Origin: Deefgea rivuli DSM 18356
GTDB taxonomy: Bacteria; Pseudomonadota; Gammaproteobacteria; Burkholderiales; Chitinibacteraceae
Reading direction: 5' to 3'
Assembly: GCF_000620145.1 (NCBI RefSeq)
Contig: NZ_JHVM01000014.1
Coordinates: forward strand, 1 to 64,000
DNA: 64,000 bases
The stretch's first letter is position 1; each line of letters opens with the position of its first letter. Under the pieces are notes generated by a model that did not search any database, had not been told where the DNA came from, and saw only the letters and a program-made list of their open reading frames with translations. This document shows, piece by piece, positions 18,480 through 27,471 of the stretch. The position numbers and the translations under genes were made by a program.

Positions 18480-20534
18480 ATGCAAACATTTTTTATTGCG
18501 CCAACGCGGCTGAATGTCGGCCTAACTTCAGTCACACTCGGCGTGGTGCGTTGCCTGCAAAATCAGGGTTTGAAAGTCGGCTTTGTTAAACCCGTCGCAC
18601 AAGATCAATCGGCGTGCGAGATTGAACGCTCAACGCATTTTGCGCGACAAATTTGCCAGCTCGACGTGCCCGATGCACTGCCCGCCAATTATGCGATTGA
18701 GCAAGTTTCCAACGATGAAACTGATGATTTGCTTGAAGAAATCATCACGATGAGTATGGCTGCTGGCAAAGACGCCGATGTGCTCGTCGTTGAAGGCCTG
18801 CATCCTGATGCTAGTAACCCATTCACGACGCAACTTAATACGCAAATGGCGCTGGGTCTACAGGCCACGGTGATTTTGATTACCGATGCCAGCGCGAAAA
18901 ATGCCGTTGAAGAAATCAAAGTCGCCGAGCGCCAATTTCGCAATGAAGGCGTGCGCGTTGGTGGTGTGATTTTCAATAAAGCGGCTGCAGAATTTAATCT
19001 GGCCGCGACGCAGGCCGAAATCGGCGAACTCAAAATCTGGGGCGTGGTGCAATTTGATCCTAAATTGCTCGCACCACGCACGCTGGATGTCGCATTGCAT
19101 TTGAATGCCGAAATTATCGTCAAAGGCGAGCTAACCCGCCGCCGCGTTAGCGAAACTGTGGTCGCTGCGCGCGCCGTACCGGAAGTGATTCGCCGCCTGA
19201 AAGCCGGCGCTTTGATTGTCAGTTCGGGCGATAGAGACGACGTGATTTTGGCAACCGCACTGGCCGCCAGCAATGGCGTGCAACTCGCCGGTCTGATCCT
19301 GACCCACAATACCGAACTGAACGAAACCGTGCGTGCGTTTACCGAAATGGCGTTCCGCACTGGGATTCCAGTGCTACGTACCGATGGCGATAGCTTTGGC
19401 ACCGCGCTGGCGATCAGCACCGTACCGACTGCCGTACCTGCCGATGACCGCGACCGTATGACGCGCGTGATGAATGCCGTTGCCGAGCAACTCGATAGCG
19501 AAGCGCTGAATGTCGGAGTGAATACCAAAGCGGCGCATCATCTCAGCCCGCCCGCTTTCCGCTATCAGCTGATTCAAAAAGCGCGCAATGCCAATAAACG
19601 GATTGTGCTGCCCGAAGGCGAAGAACCACGCACGATCAACGCGGCGATTGTCTGCGAAGAAAAAGGCATCGCCCGCTGTGTATTACTCGGCAAACGCTCA
19701 GTGATTGAAGGCATCGCGGCCACTCAAGGGCTCACGCTGCCTGCCTCACTTGAGATCCTTGATCCAGAAGAAATCCGTGCTCAATACGTTGCGCCTATGG
19801 TTGAACTGAGAAAATCCAAAGGCCTCACCGAAATCCAAGCACTGCGCCAACTCGAAGACAATGTCGTGCTCGGCACGATGATGTTGGCGATTGATGAAGT
19901 CGATGGCTTAGTTTCAGGTGCGATTCACACCACCGCCAATACGATACGCCCTGCACTCCAGCTCATTAAAACCGCACCCGGCTCGTCGATTGTATCGTCA
20001 GTGTTCTTTATGTTGATGCCTGAGCAAGTGTTGGTTTACGGCGATTGCGCGGTGAATCCCAATCCAGATGCCGAGCAACTCGCCGAAATCGCCGCACAAA
20101 GCGCGTATTCAGCCAAAGCGTTTGGTATCGAGCCAAAAGTAGCGATGATTAGTTATTCAACAGGCCAATCGGGTACGGGCGTTGATGTCGATAAAGTACG
20201 TAGCGCGACTGAAATTGCCAAAGCACGTCATCCGCAATTGTTGATTGATGGCCCGCTGCAATACGATGCCGCGTCGGTACTAGAAGTCGGCCAACAAAAA
20301 GCACCGGGCAGTTTGGTAGCTGGTCGCGCCACGGTGTTCGTATTTCCCGATCTGAATACCGGCAACACCACCTATAAAGCGGTGCAACGCAGCGCTGATG
20401 TGGTTAGCGTGGGGCCGATGTTGCAAGGCTTACGCAAACCCGTGAATGATTTATCGCGTGGCGCTTTGGTCGACGATATTGTGTTCACGATTGCATTAAC
20501 GGCCATTCAAGCCGAGCAAATGACAGCACAATAA
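18480..20534 (+). CDS. pta: Phosphate acetyltransferase
   Basis: 684 residues from ATG 18480 (MQTFFIAPTRLNVGLTSVTL); 27 open codons upstream have no family likeness. Three parts: an N-terminal P-loop-like BioD-type domain (1-200), a DRTGG domain (about 210-330) and the C-terminal catalytic PTA domain from about 365 (RYQLIQKARNANKRIVLPEG, later SYSTGQSGTGVDVDKV). It interconverts acetyl-CoA and acetyl-phosphate. Together with the phosphoketolase at 2448 it gives a short route from sugar phosphates to acetyl-CoA. No acetate kinase gene is in the window. Confidence 0.96.
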   Translation: MQTFFIAPTRLNVGLTSVTLGVVRCLQNQGLKVGFVKPVAQDQSACEIERSTHFARQICQLDVPDALPANYAIEQVSNDETDDLLEEIITMSMAAGKDADVLVVEGLHPDASNPFTTQLNTQMALGLQATVILITDASAKNAVEEIKVAERQFRNEGVRVGGVIFNKAAAEFNLAATQAEIGELKIWGVVQFDPKLLAPRTLDVALHLNAEIIVKGELTRRRVSETVVAARAVPEVIRRLKAGALIVSSGDRDDVILATALAASNGVQLAGLILTHNTELNETVRAFTEMAFRTGIPVLRTDGDSFGTALAISTVPTAVPADDRDRMTRVMNAVAEQLDSEALNVGVNTKAAHHLSPPAFRYQLIQKARNANKRIVLPEGEEPRTINAAIVCEEKGIARCVLLGKRSVIEGIAATQGLTLPASLEILDPEEIRAQYVAPMVELRKSKGLTEIQALRQLEDNVVLGTMMLAIDEVDGLVSGAIHTTANTIRPALQLIKTAPGSSIVSSVFFMLMPEQVLVYGDCAVNPNPDAEQLAEIAAQSAYSAKAFGIEPKVAMISYSTGQSGTGVDVDKVRSATEIAKARHPQLLIDGPLQYDAASVLEVGQQKAPGSLVAGRATVFVFPDLNTGNTTYKAVQRSADVVSVGPMLQGLRKPVNDLSRGALVDDIVFTIALTAIQAEQMTAQ

Positions 20535-20540
20535 TGACAA

Positions 20541-20591
20541 TGGGTATTAGCATCTAGCCATTACCTATAATGCTTTACAAACAAATACCCC
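20541..20591. repeat. 51-bp dispersed palindrome, copy 5
   Basis: Arms TGGGTATT and AATACCCC. Begins 6 bases after the pta stop. Its right arm is also the left stem of the pta terminator (20584-20616). Confidence 0.75.
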
Positions 20592-20616
20592 CACATCAAA
20601 CTGGGGGTATTTTTTA
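20584..20616 (+). terminator. Terminator of pta
   Basis: Stem AATACCCCCA / TGGGGGTATT with an 8-base loop and T run. The left stem overlaps the end of repeat copy 5, so the repeat arm has been recruited into the terminator. Confidence 0.85.
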
Positions 20617-20726
20617 TTGCGGATACAGATCAAAGCCATCGCGACAGCCTGTCTTTATTCCTTGGTATTTCCCGCTATATACAACTAAAACACAATAACC
20701 ACCCCAAAAACCGTAAGGTGAACAAG

Positions 20727-21539
20727 ATGCTCAAACGATTTTTAATCTGTTGTTTTGCATCGAGCGTAACACTCAGCCTACCCGTACAAGCGTGTAGCAA
20801 AGTCATGAAAATGGCCATCGAACAATGGCCACCGTATATTTACACCGATGCCAAGGGTCAGCCCGCAGGTTTAGATATTGAATTGGCGAAAGCGATTTTT
20901 GCCGAAGCGGGATGTAAACTCCAAATTGGAGAGGAGCTACCTAGAAAACGGCGACAAGAGATGTTTATGCGCGGCGAAATTGACCTGATGCTGGCCGCCT
21001 CAATTACCCCCGAACGCGAAGCATTTAGCCGCTTTACCGCGCCCTATCGCAATGAATCGATTAGCTTATTTACGACTCCCGATAAAATCGCCAAATACCG
21101 CAATATCGACGGCTTTGCACCGATTCTGCAGCAAAAAATCACACTACTGGCGCCCAATGCAGGCTGGTATGGTGAAGATTACAAAAAGCATTATTTCTGG
21201 CTCAATGAAGCGAATTTAATTTCGCCATTTGAAACCTTTACCCAAGCCATCAAAATGACCGCAGCCAAACGTACCGAACTATTGATGGGCGATACTGGCG
21301 CAATGATTTACGAGTCCAAATTGCGCAATGTACCGATTGTGGCGCTGCCCAAACTCATCGTAAACGATCATGTGCGCATGATGCTCAGCAAGAAAAGCAC
21401 TACCGAGGCTGACCGCCAAGCGCTGGATGACGCGATTGCGCGATTAGAAAAACGCGGCGTGCTCAAAAAAATCCGCAGCCCTTATGGTATCGCGCTCACG
21501 CTCGTCACAGCGCCAGCCCCAAGTGCTACGCCGCAGTAA
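20727..21539 (+). CDS. Periplasmic solute-binding protein, family 3
   Basis: About 270 residues from ATG 20727 (AAGGTG upstream). Signal peptide ends near PVQA-CSK. The mature domain matches the amino-acid-type SBP_bac_3 fold: WPPYIYTDAKGQPAGLDIELAKAIF near residue 40 and GEIDLMLAASITPEREAF near 85. Ends shortly after a helical IRSPYG segment. No permease or ATPase gene is adjacent, so it is an orphan; a role in ABC uptake or as a sensor input is possible. It ends base to base with the opposing MFS gene (21540). Confidence 0.82.
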   Translation: MLKRFLICCFASSVTLSLPVQACSKVMKMAIEQWPPYIYTDAKGQPAGLDIELAKAIFAEAGCKLQIGEELPRKRRQEMFMRGEIDLMLAASITPEREAFSRFTAPYRNESISLFTTPDKIAKYRNIDGFAPILQQKITLLAPNAGWYGEDYKKHYFWLNEANLISPFETFTQAIKMTAAKRTELLMGDTGAMIYESKLRNVPIVALPKLIVNDHVRMMLSKKSTTEADRQALDDAIARLEKRGVLKKIRSPYGIALTLVTAPAPSATPQ

Positions 21540-22970
21540 TTAAGGCTTTTTACGATACACAATCAGCGCAGCAGCCAGCGCAATCAAAATTAAAGCCGCT
21601 GCGACAGCAAACGTCAGATGCATCCCGCTCGCTACCGCAGCGGGAGACGCGGTGTTGATGTCTTTACTCGTCGATGCAAACACTGCGCCCATCAACGATG
21701 CGCCAGTCATCAAGCCCAAATTACGCGAAAGACTCAACATGCCAGAGATCACGCCGCGCTGCTCTGCACGAATATCACGCATCACGGCAGTATTATTAGC
21801 GACCATAAACAGTGCATAACTACTGGTGATCAGCGTTATCGGCAGCAGATAGCCCAACACGCCAAACGCCACTGGCATCAGCGCTAAAGCCACGCAACCC
21901 AGCGCGATCCCAATCAAGCCAAGCATCGTCATTCGCTGCGCGCCCAAACGATCCACCAAGCGGCCTGCAGGCACACCCGCAATAGCCGCTACTAGTGGGC
22001 CGATAGATAAAACAAGCCCAGCCTGCAAAGCATCCAAGCCAAAAGCGCGTGACAAATAAAACGGACCAACAACTAAAGTCGTCATCATCACCGTCGCAAC
22101 CAAAGCGCTCATCAGCAGGCTAGCGCTGAGCGCCACATCACGGAACAGACTTAAGCGAATTAAAGGTGAAGCGACTTTTCTCTCAACAAAAACAAACAGC
22201 CCGATACCGATACCTGCAAGCAGTAACAAAACCAAATTAAGCGAACCAAAATAACCGCGCCCCAAAGTCATCGCCAGCGCATACGCGCCCAGTGTCAATG
22301 CCAAAAGCAGCGTTCCCAGCCAATCAAAGTCGATCTGTTTTTTGAGCTGATCCTGCGGTAAAAAACGATACGCCAGCAAAAATGCCAACAAACCCAGAGG
22401 CACATTCACCAAAAAAATAGCGGGCCAGCCCCAGCCAGCAATCAAAATGCCGCCCAAAGATGGACCAAGTGCCGTGCCCACCGCCGACATCGTTCCCAGT
22501 AAGCCCATCGCGCTACCTGTTTTTTCTTTAGCGACAGTTTCACCGATCAAAGCCACGCTCAGCGCCATCATCATTGCCGCGCCAAAACCCTGTATGGCTC
22601 TCGCTGCGATCAATAAGCCCAAAGTTGGCGCAATCGCGCACAAAATCGTAGCCAGCGTGAACACCGCAAGGCCAGACAATAGTAATCGGCGGCGACCTAA
22701 CATGTCACCGAGCCGCCCAGCACTGACAATCAGCGTCGTGATCGCCAACAGGTAAGCGAGCACCACCCACTGCAATTGTTGAAATGAAGCACTGAATGCA
22801 TGGGCTAAAGTCGGAAGGCTCACATTGGCAATACTGCTGCCCAGTGAGGCCAGTAGCATTGCAAGCGATAAGCTGGCCAGTGCCCAGCGAGCAGTGGGAG
22901 TCAAAGCTTCACTTCCCGTGACTTCTGAACCGATAGCAGTCGGCGTTGCTGTGAGAGATGTGTGTGGCAT
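21540..22970 (-). CDS. MFS transporter, 14-TM drug efflux (DHA2-like)
   Basis: 476 residues. After a hydrophilic leader of about 30 residues there are about 14 transmembrane helices. MFS motifs: GRLGDMLGRRRLLL near residue 90 (motif A) and RAIQGFGAAMM near 123 (motif B). Most like EmrB/QacA-type proton-driven exporters. Divergent from the LysR gene at 23094, which probably regulates it. Substrate unknown. Confidence 0.86.
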   Translation of the reverse strand: MPHTSLTATPTAIGSEVTGSEALTPTARWALASLSLAMLLASLGSSIANVSLPTLAHAFSASFQQLQWVVLAYLLAITTLIVSAGRLGDMLGRRRLLLSGLAVFTLATILCAIAPTLGLLIAARAIQGFGAAMMMALSVALIGETVAKEKTGSAMGLLGTMSAVGTALGPSLGGILIAGWGWPAIFLVNVPLGLLAFLLAYRFLPQDQLKKQIDFDWLGTLLLALTLGAYALAMTLGRGYFGSLNLVLLLLAGIGIGLFVFVERKVASPLIRLSLFRDVALSASLLMSALVATVMMTTLVVGPFYLSRAFGLDALQAGLVLSIGPLVAAIAGVPAGRLVDRLGAQRMTMLGLIGIALGCVALALMPVAFGVLGYLLPITLITSSYALFMVANNTAVMRDIRAEQRGVISGMLSLSRNLGLMTGASLMGAVFASTSKDINTASPAAVASGMHLTFAVAAALILIALAAALIVYRKKP

Positions 22971-23034
22971 TTGAATCTGTCCGAAACATTGATCTACACA
23001 GCGTATTCTTCAGCCCAATCATGCACAAGACGCA

Positions 23035-23055
23035 GCATTTGCACTTTATTAATGC
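23035..23055. promoter_or_regulatory. Possible LysR operator between MFS and LysR genes
   Basis: Inverted repeat GCATT-N11-AATGC in the 123-base divergent region. It fits the general LysR-type dyad, but the arms are short, so chance occurrence is quite possible. Confidence 0.3.
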
Positions 23056-23093
23056 ATACAACGCCATATTAAAACTGAGCTAGAATCATCTTT

Positions 23094-23987
23094 ATGCCCA
23101 ATCCTGATTTCAATTTACTACTCACGCTTGATGCTGTGCTCACTGAAGGCAGCGTAGCACGTGCGGCCAAACGCTTGCGGCTGAGCCCATCGGCAATGAG
23201 CCGCGCATTAACACGATTACGCGAAACCACTGGCGATCCACTTTTGGTGCGAGCCGGACGCGGTCTCGTGCCGACGCCCAGAGCACTTGAACTTCGTGAA
23301 TTAGTGAATCATCTAGTGCAAGACGTAGAGGCCGTGCTGCGCCCTGCTGAACAGTTGGAGCTGACGCAGCTACAGCGAACATTCACGCTGCGTAGCAGTG
23401 ATGGCTTTGTTGAAAACTTTGGCGCAGAGCTGATTAGTCGCATCAGCGCGCAAGCGCCTCAAGTGCGGCTGCGCTTTGTGCAAAAACTAGATAAAGACAG
23501 CAGCGCACTGCGTGAAGGTAGCGTTGATTTAGAAACGGGTGTGATCGGCAATACGACAGGCCCCGAAGTGCGAACGCGAGCGCTGTTTCGTGATCATGCG
23601 GTGGGTGTCGTCCGAATAGGACATGCGCTCAGCGAAGGGGAAATAAGCCCATCCCGCTATGCATCAGGCCAGCATATTTTGGTATCGCGGCGCGGTTTGA
23701 ATAAAGGGCCAATCGATGAAGCTTTAAAATCACTCGGGCTAGAACGCGAAATCAATACTTTCGTCAGTGGATTTTCAGCCGCGCTGGCGCTCGCGCGGGG
23801 AAGTGATTTGATTACCACCGTTCCCGAGCGGCATACACGCGCGCTGCGCGCTGGTATGCATACGTTTGCACTACCTTTTTCTACGCCCGAAATCACAATT
23901 TCGATGCTATGGCATCCCAGAATGGATGCCGACCCCGCGCATCGTTGGTTACGCAATTTGGTTTTCGACGTTTGCAGCGCCAACTAA
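23094..23987 (+). CDS. LysR-family transcriptional regulator
   Basis: 297 residues. N-terminal winged helix-turn-helix (residues 5-65: EGSVARAAKRLRLSPSAMSR), then a linker helix and a periplasmic-binding-like effector domain (about 90-295). Probable regulator of the divergent MFS exporter (21540-22970). Its stop overlaps the convergent Bcr/CflA gene by 4 bases. The effector is unknown. Confidence 0.9.
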   Translation: MPNPDFNLLLTLDAVLTEGSVARAAKRLRLSPSAMSRALTRLRETTGDPLLVRAGRGLVPTPRALELRELVNHLVQDVEAVLRPAEQLELTQLQRTFTLRSSDGFVENFGAELISRISAQAPQVRLRFVQKLDKDSSALREGSVDLETGVIGNTTGPEVRTRALFRDHAVGVVRIGHALSEGEISPSRYASGQHILVSRRGLNKGPIDEALKSLGLEREINTFVSGFSAALALARGSDLITTVPERHTRALRAGMHTFALPFSTPEITISMLWHPRMDADPAHRWLRNLVFDVCSAN

Positions 23988-25210
23988 GCCTTGCGCGCAT
24001 CCAATGGAATGGTCACATAGCGATAGCATAAGCATGAACCAATGCCGCAAAATGCCAAAGTCGCGGCCAAGGGCAAGCTGCTGCCATCATGCCAAACGCC
24101 CATCAACACCCCCGCGACCGTCGCAATACTAAATTGCATCGTGCCCATCAGCGCCGAGGCCAGCCCAGCTTGCTGGCCGTGATGCGCAAGCGCGCCCGCC
24201 GCCGCATTCGATGCCGCAAAACCAAGCGCAATCAGATACAAATAAATGCAGCCAACCACCAGCCAAAACGGAGGCTGCCCCAGCAAGCTGGCAATCAATA
24301 AGATGCTCGTTGTCAGCGCCAGCATCGTCGTTGAGCGTTGCAGCAATTGATCAATCGAATAGGTTTTCAAGGCACGCGCGTTAAATTGACTTGCAACGAT
24401 ATAACACGCGGCGATACTGCCGAATGTCAGACTGTATTGCGTTGGCGTGAGGCCATAGACTTGCATCATTACAATCGGCGAGCCGGTGATATAGGCAAAT
24501 AAGCCCGCCGTCGCCAAGCCACCCGTCATTGCATAACCCATAAAATGCCGATCAGCGAGCAGCGCACGATAGGCACGCAGCGTGTCGCCAATATGAAATG
24601 GCTCGCCCACTTTCGCCGGGCGCGATTCGGGCAGTAGATAATGCATCGCAATCAAACTGATCAGCGCCGCCAACGCCAGTAAAGCAAAAATAGCGCGCCA
24701 GCTCAGCACTGAGACGACCCAACTGCCCAATAGCGGCGCCAAAATCGGCGCGATGCCCATTACCAACACCAAGGACGAAAACACCTGCGCCGCCATTCGT
24801 GGCTCGCAACGATCCCGCACAACAGCACGCGAAATCACCATGCCCGCGCAACCGCCCAGCGCCTGAACAAAGCGCAGCGCAATCAGCGCTTCAATGCTCG
24901 TTGCCAGCGCGCAGCCTATCGACGCCAGCAAAAACACGCCCAAACCAATCAATAGCGGCGGCTTGCGCCCAAAGTGATCCGACAAAGGCCCATACAAAAT
25001 CTGCCCCAGCGCCAGACCAATAAAATAGCTCGCCAACGTCAGCTGAACCGTGCCATCGTCAGTGTGCAAACTACTGGCAATGGCAGGCAGACCCGGCAAA
25101 TACATATCAATTGATAGCGGCCCAAGTGCAGTTAGCGCAGCGAGCAGTAAAATCCAACCGGCAAAGCGGCTTTCAGGTGCGGGGATAGCAGAGGCGTGAA
25201 GTGTCTTCAT
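23984..25210 (-). CDS. Bcr/CflA family multidrug efflux MFS transporter
   Basis: About 408 residues from ATG 25210 (MKTLHASAIPAPESRFAG); the longer open frame to 25297 includes repeat sequence and is unlikely. Twelve transmembrane helices. Bcr/CflA hallmarks: LGPLSIDMYLPGLPAI near residue 30, LGQILYGPLSDHFGRKP near 65 and RFVQALGGCAGMVISRA near 110. A proton antiporter for drugs such as bicyclomycin or chloramphenicol in relatives. The start codon directly abuts a 51-bp repeat, and there is no clear Shine-Dalgarno sequence. Confidence 0.87.
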   Translation of the reverse strand: MKTLHASAIPAPESRFAGWILLLAALTALGPLSIDMYLPGLPAIASSLHTDDGTVQLTLASYFIGLALGQILYGPLSDHFGRKPPLLIGLGVFLLASIGCALATSIEALIALRFVQALGGCAGMVISRAVVRDRCEPRMAAQVFSSLVLVMGIAPILAPLLGSWVVSVLSWRAIFALLALAALISLIAMHYLLPESRPAKVGEPFHIGDTLRAYRALLADRHFMGYAMTGGLATAGLFAYITGSPIVMMQVYGLTPTQYSLTFGSIAACYIVASQFNARALKTYSIDQLLQRSTTMLALTTSILLIASLLGQPPFWLVVGCIYLYLIALGFAASNAAAGALAHHGQQAGLASALMGTMQFSIATVAGVLMGVWHDGSSLPLAATLAFCGIGSCLCYRYVTIPLDARKA

Positions 25211-25260
25211 GGGTATATGATGCCAGCGCTTATAGAATAAATTCTCTATCGATATACCTA
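25210..25260. repeat. 51-bp dispersed palindrome, copy 6
   Basis: Arms TGGGTATAT and ATATACCTA. The left end shares one base with the ATG of the Bcr/CflA gene, so the element would be the last part of that gene's 5' leader. The interior is more diverged than in other copies. Confidence 0.65.
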
Positions 25261-25395
25261 AGCAGATATAACAGACTGGCTTTTCAGAAGGTAACATTCC
25301 ATTAGATGCTCAATCTAAGGATGCTTCAAGTGTAAAAGTACAAACTCACGCCAGATAAAACCCTATCAAACACGATCAAAAACACTCAGGCCGCA

Positions 25396-25446
25396 TAGGT
25401 ATATTAATCCAAGCCTTAATATAAAAAGCCTAGATCAACATACCCA
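25396..25446. repeat. 51-bp dispersed palindrome, copy 7
   Basis: Arms TAGGTAT and ATACCCA with AAAAGCCTAGA in the interior. Ends exactly at the base before the fabI stop codon (25447). Confidence 0.78.
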
Positions 25447-26214
25447 TCACGCCATAATATTCATGCCGCCATCAACATAAAACGTACTGCCTGTTAACCG
25501 GGCTGCGCCCGCTTCGCATAAGAAGGCTGCGGCTTCGCCGACATCGTCGATATCCGGTAATTCACGCAATGGCGCGCTGCCAGTCGCGTTGCTAATCAGC
25601 AGATCAAATTCACGAATCCCACTCGCGGCGCGCGTTTTGACTGGGCCGGGCGACACCGCATGCACGCGGATTTTTTTCGGGCCTAGCTCAGCGGCCATAT
25701 AGCGCACCGCAGATTCTAGCGCCGCTTTAACGGGCCCCATCATGCCGTAATTAGGAACGACTTTCTCCGCGCCGTAATAACTCATCGCCAACAAAGTGCC
25801 GCCTTGCTTCATCAATGGCTCGGCGTGATGCGCCATGCGGATGAAAGAATGACACGACACATCCATCGCCAAGGCAAAACCCGCCGCCGAGCTATCCACC
25901 ACGCGACCATGCAAGTCTTCTTTTTGCGCGAACGCAATCGAATGCACGCCAATATCAAGCTGGCCGTATTTTTGCGTGATCGCCGCAAACAGCGCGCTCA
26001 CCGATGCCTCGTCTTGCACATCGCAGAGCTGCGTAAGGCCAGGTTGTAATTCATCAAATAAGGGCTGGATAAATTTCAGCGTTTTCTCAGTCTGGTACGT
26101 CAACACCACTGTCGCGCCACGTGCTTTGAGCGACTTGGCAACGCCATAAGCAATTGAATGCTCATTGGCTAGACCCATAATCAATGCGACTTTTCCTTCG
26201 AGTGAACCGGCCAT
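25447..26214 (-). CDS. fabI: Enoyl-[acyl-carrier-protein] reductase FabI
   Basis: 255 residues of the short-chain dehydrogenase fold. It reduces trans-2-enoyl-ACP with NADH in fatty-acid elongation. FabI signatures: GLANEHSIAYGVAKSL near residue 14 (variant nucleotide loop), SIAFAQKEDLHGR near 93, and the catalytic pair Tyr-X6-Lys in NYGMMGPVK near 158. C-terminal end DGGMNIMA. Strong RBS GGGAGAG. It differs noticeably from E. coli FabI, so it could be a second, specialised FabI; that cannot be judged here. Confidence 0.9.
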   Translation of the reverse strand: MAGSLEGKVALIMGLANEHSIAYGVAKSLKARGATVVLTYQTEKTLKFIQPLFDELQPGLTQLCDVQDEASVSALFAAITQKYGQLDIGVHSIAFAQKEDLHGRVVDSSAAGFALAMDVSCHSFIRMAHHAEPLMKQGGTLLAMSYYGAEKVVPNYGMMGPVKAALESAVRYMAAELGPKKIRVHAVSPGPVKTRAASGIREFDLLISNATGSAPLRELPDIDDVGEAAAFLCEAGAARLTGSTFYVDGGMNIMA

Positions 26215-26344
26215 AATGATCTCTCCCTACGATTTCAAGATTGAGGCTTGCGCCTGTTGCATTGCACCAATCATACTCCCAAGATGATTTGCCCGATATG
26301 TCCTTATTAGGAGATCAATCGCAGCAAGAGTATTCACTTGGCGC

Positions 26345-26374
26345 AAAAAAACCAGCGCTGTGGCTGGTTTTTTT
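26345..26374. terminator. Terminator between fabI upstream region and 26426 gene
   Basis: Stem AACCAGC / GCTGGTT with a short loop and runs of A and T on the two sides. It lies 50 bases past the stop of the leftward gene 26426-26836, which it most likely ends. Confidence 0.82.
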
Positions 26375-26425
26375 GTGCGTGGCAAAATGACTAAACTGAT
26401 GCTCATTGCATCGTCCAAAATTACC

Positions 26426-26836
26426 CTAAGCAATGGCTTTAATGGATGCGCTTGGCTTAGCCTCTTCACGAGGTTCTGGCTTAGGCGGGCTGGCCTCAGC
26501 TTGCTGTTTATTGTATTCGGCCACTGCGGCTGCCGTTTGGCGATTTTGTATTTTTTGTGTCGCATTCAATACTTGCTCAGTGCTCACGCCGCTGCTAGTT
26601 GATGGATCTTCATCATAACGATCTGCGGCATTGGCGGCACTCGCGGCATACGTTTCCAACTGCTTCTGCGCTTGGTTTGAAATATACACTTGCTCAACAA
26701 CGGGCTTGGCTTTTTCACGCACTTCTTGCTGTTGTTGCTGCTGCTGTTTTTGCAAATCAGCAACGTTACTGCCCGTTGCACCACTGGGTGGCGTGACTAT
26801 CGCACTACTAACACTGGAAGAACTGATCGGTGACAT
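26426..26836 (-). CDS. Low-complexity hypothetical protein
   Basis: 136 residues, mostly polar: Ser/Thr-rich start MSPISSSSVSSAIV, a run of Gln (residues 30-37), then a charged, Ala-rich helical region (VYISNQAQKQLETYAASAAN) and a Pro/Glu/Lys tail. No signal peptide or membrane segment. I do not recognise the family. AGGAG stands before the ATG, which supports real translation. The upstream gene 26924-27274 also begins MSP and is of similar style, so the two may be a related pair. Confidence 0.62.
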   Translation of the reverse strand: MSPISSSSVSSAIVTPPSGATGSNVADLQKQQQQQQQEVREKAKPVVEQVYISNQAQKQLETYAASAANAADRYDEDPSTSSGVSTEQVLNATQKIQNRQTAAAVAEYNKQQAEASPPKPEPREEAKPSASIKAIA

Positions 26837-26923
26837 GATAGCGGCTCCTTACTTTGAACTAATGACTCTAGCATACGCCGCAATTGACAAAACTGCAGTG
26901 TAAAAAGACCAATGGAATCAAAT

Positions 26924-27274
26924 TCATGCGTGCATATCGAAGAGCTGGCCGACGCCCACATCCGCCTCATCTTCGTTCGATGAGGCCATCGCCACATAAT
27001 CCTGCAGACGAGCTGGCGACGCGCTACGTGGCGGCAGCATTTGCACCAGCGCCAAAGTCGAAAAGAGGGGCAAATCTGCAGGTGCTTTGACCGCCAGATC
27101 ATCAGACCGCTGCGTCGTCAACACGCCCATTTGCGCAGTATTCGCGCCACGAGTCGGTAATGGCAGGCTATCCATTCGATCTTGCGGACGATCACCCTCT
27201 TTCGCCCGCTGCATTGAGCTAGCGAAAGAAATCGGCTTAATCGGGCGTATAGATTGAACGACCAGCGGCGACAT
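26924..27274 (-). CDS. Hypothetical protein, MSPLVV start
   Basis: 116 residues from ATG 27274, which is preceded by AGGAG. Polar, without signal peptide or membrane helix: MSPLVVQSIRPIKPISF, then charged and Leu/Pro-rich stretches ending FDMHA. No family recognised. It lies 87 bases upstream of the 26426 gene on the same strand; both are probably expressed together and end at the terminator at 26345. Confidence 0.55.
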   Translation of the reverse strand: MSPLVVQSIRPIKPISFASSMQRAKEGDRPQDRMDSLPLPTRGANTAQMGVLTTQRSDDLAVKAPADLPLFSTLALVQMLPPRSASPARLQDYVAMASSNEDEADVGVGQLFDMHA

Positions 27275-27471
27275 ACGAAACAACTCCTATAAATTCATAC
27301 CCTTAGCCTAAAGGCAAACACCACGAAGAAATAGGCACAAAGTCCGCTTCGAAATGCTAATTAATACCAAAGCCGCCGCTACCAGCCTGCGCATCAGACC
27401 ATCGGCAGTAAGGCAATTGGCTGCTGCCATGGTAAAATGTCAGGTTGACCGATTTAATTTCTGGATTATTC

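Noticed and set aside
27290-27471. Cobalamin or SAM riboswitch upstream of metH
   Set aside because: No B12 box or other conserved aptamer core could be found in the leader.
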